Shown: piece after piece, positions 12,811-13,532 of the stretch
Position numbering within the stretch: the stretch's first letter is position 1
How the letters are laid out: each line of letters begins with the position of its first letter
Source: Chloroflexota bacterium
GTDB taxonomy: Bacteria > Chloroflexota > Dehalococcoidia > Lucifugimonadales > JACPCL1
Assembly (NCBI GenBank): GCA_016210375.1
Contig: JACQUH010000266.1
Location: 1-13,532 of the forward strand
Length of the DNA: 13,532 nucleotides
Direction of reading: 5' to 3'
The notes under the pieces: generated by a model
Told to the model about the DNA's origin: nothing
What the model saw: only the letters and a program-made list of their open reading frames with translations
Databases searched by the model: none
Position numbers and translations under genes: made by a program

Positions 12811-13532
12811 GCGACCGAGGCCTCCGCAAGCCTGCGGTTGCGCTCCTCCTGGAAAAGGGTGTCTATGATGGGGTCCAGGCGGCCCTCCAGGACCGCCGGC
12901 AGGTTATGGACTGTGAGGTTGACGCGGTGGTCGGTGACCCTGTCCTGGGGGAAGTTGTACGTTCGCACCTTCTCCGATCGTTCGCCCGTGCCCACCTTGC
13001 TGCGCCGCTCCTCGCTGACGACCTCCTGGTACTCCCTGGTGACCTTGTCCAGAAGGCGGGCGCGCAGGACTGCCATGGCCTTCTGCTTGTTGCGAAGCTG
13101 GGATCGCTCGTCCTGGCAGGTGGCCACGATGCCCGTGGGTATGTGGATGATGCGCACAGCAGTAGCTACCTTCTGTACGTTCTGTCCACCATGTCCGCCG
13201 GCATGGAAAATATCAATGCGCAAGTCTTTGTCCTCCACGTTCACCTCCACCTCTTCCGCCTCGGGCATGACGGCCACGGTGACGGTGGAGGTGTGGATGC
13301 GGCCCGCGGCCTCGGTGGAGGGGACCCGCTGTACCCGGTGGGCGCCGTTCTCGTACTTCAGGCGGCTGTAGACGCCCTTCCCCATCACCTCAAAGATGAT
13401 CTCCTTGAAACCGCCGATGCCTGTCTCATGGGCGTCCACCAGCTCCACCTCCCATCCCCGGAGCTGGGCATAGCGCGTGTACATGCGGTACAGCTCTGCG
13501 GCGAAGAGGGCAGCCTCCTCTCCACCGGCAGC
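12807..13532 (-). CDS. prfA: Peptide chain release factor 1 (partial; N-terminus beyond right edge)
   Basis: The frame is open from the right edge, so this is the C-terminal 241 residues of a ~355-residue protein; the ATG at 13484 is internal. RF1 reads UAA and UAG. Near the edge GGEEAALFAAELYRMYTRYA is the family's core. The RF1 decoding tripeptide PxT appears as PST in VQRVPSTEAAGRIHTS, where RF2 would have SPF, so this is RF1. The peptidyl-release GGQ lies in FHAGGHGGQNVQKVATAVRI, with GHGGQNVQK instead of the common GAGGQHVNK. ERSQLRNKQKAMAVLRARL and TYNFPQDRVTDHRVNLT follow as expected. The stop overlaps the prmC start, placing the substrate and its modifying enzyme in one transcript. 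Confidence 0.96.
   Translation of the reverse strand, partial: AAGGEEAALFAAELYRMYTRYAQLRGWEVELVDAHETGIGGFKEIIFEVMGKGVYSRLKYENGAHRVQRVPSTEAAGRIHTSTVTVAVMPEAEEVEVNVEDKDLRIDIFHAGGHGGQNVQKVATAVRIIHIPTGIVATCQDERSQLRNKQKAMAVLRARLLDKVTREYQEVVSEERRSKVGTGERSEKVRTYNFPQDRVTDHRVNLTVHNLPAVLEGRLDPIIDTLFQEERNRRLAEASVA

Overview
The window is a GC-rich bacterial segment. Its core genes suggest a member of the Chloroflexota, perhaps Dehalococcoidia-like. The hints are a gamma-alpha fused 2-oxoacid:ferredoxin oxidoreductase, zinc-finger (zf-HC2) anti-sigma factors, a Pro/Thr-rich lipoprotein style, an RF1 with a GHGGQNVQK loop, and many short palindromic repeats. This assignment is inferred from gene style; no rRNA or marker search was possible.

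Region 1 (1-1416) is the most unusual part. On the minus strand at the left edge lies a C-terminal-side fragment of an integron integrase (IntI). It is cut off next to a plus-strand paiB-type gene that has all the signs of an integron gene cassette: a left core site GTTAGCT (265-271), a 63-nt attC (992-1054) just after the paiB stop, and an attC R'' arm that is the exact reverse complement of the cassette's left core. Immediately beyond the attC crossover point the DNA becomes a broken Pro/Thr-rich lipoprotein gene, not another cassette. It looks like a decayed or relocated single-cassette integron embedded in a chromosome.

Region 2 (1513-5324) holds tRNA-Lys(UUU), signal peptidase I (lepB), a divergent operon of an ECF sigma factor and its membrane-anchored zf-HC2 anti-sigma factor, and a SIMPL-domain lipoprotein. 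The two gaps flanking the SIMPL gene each carry a tandem pair of near-perfect hairpins belonging to one palindromic repeat family. One of them sits inside a 353-bp unit bounded by short inverted repeats.

Region 3 (5693-8591) is a two-gene operon (korA, korB) with a recognisable extended -10 promoter and a perfect 13-bp hairpin at its end. It encodes a ferredoxin-dependent 2-oxoacid oxidoreductase of central carbon metabolism.

Region 4 (8595-10448) holds a second ECF sigma factor and, divergent from it, a small soluble zf-HC2 anti-sigma candidate. Both have sigma-70-type promoters. A tyrosine-recombinase remnant follows next to tRNA-Leu(UAA), suggesting an old integration event.

Region 5 (10647-13532, minus strand) is a tight operon: prfA (RF1, running off the right edge), prmC (the RF1/RF2 glutamine methyltransferase, overlapping by 4 nt) and an MFS transporter starting 1 nt after prmC. 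prmC carries an in-frame palindromic repeat translated into about 13 extra residues.
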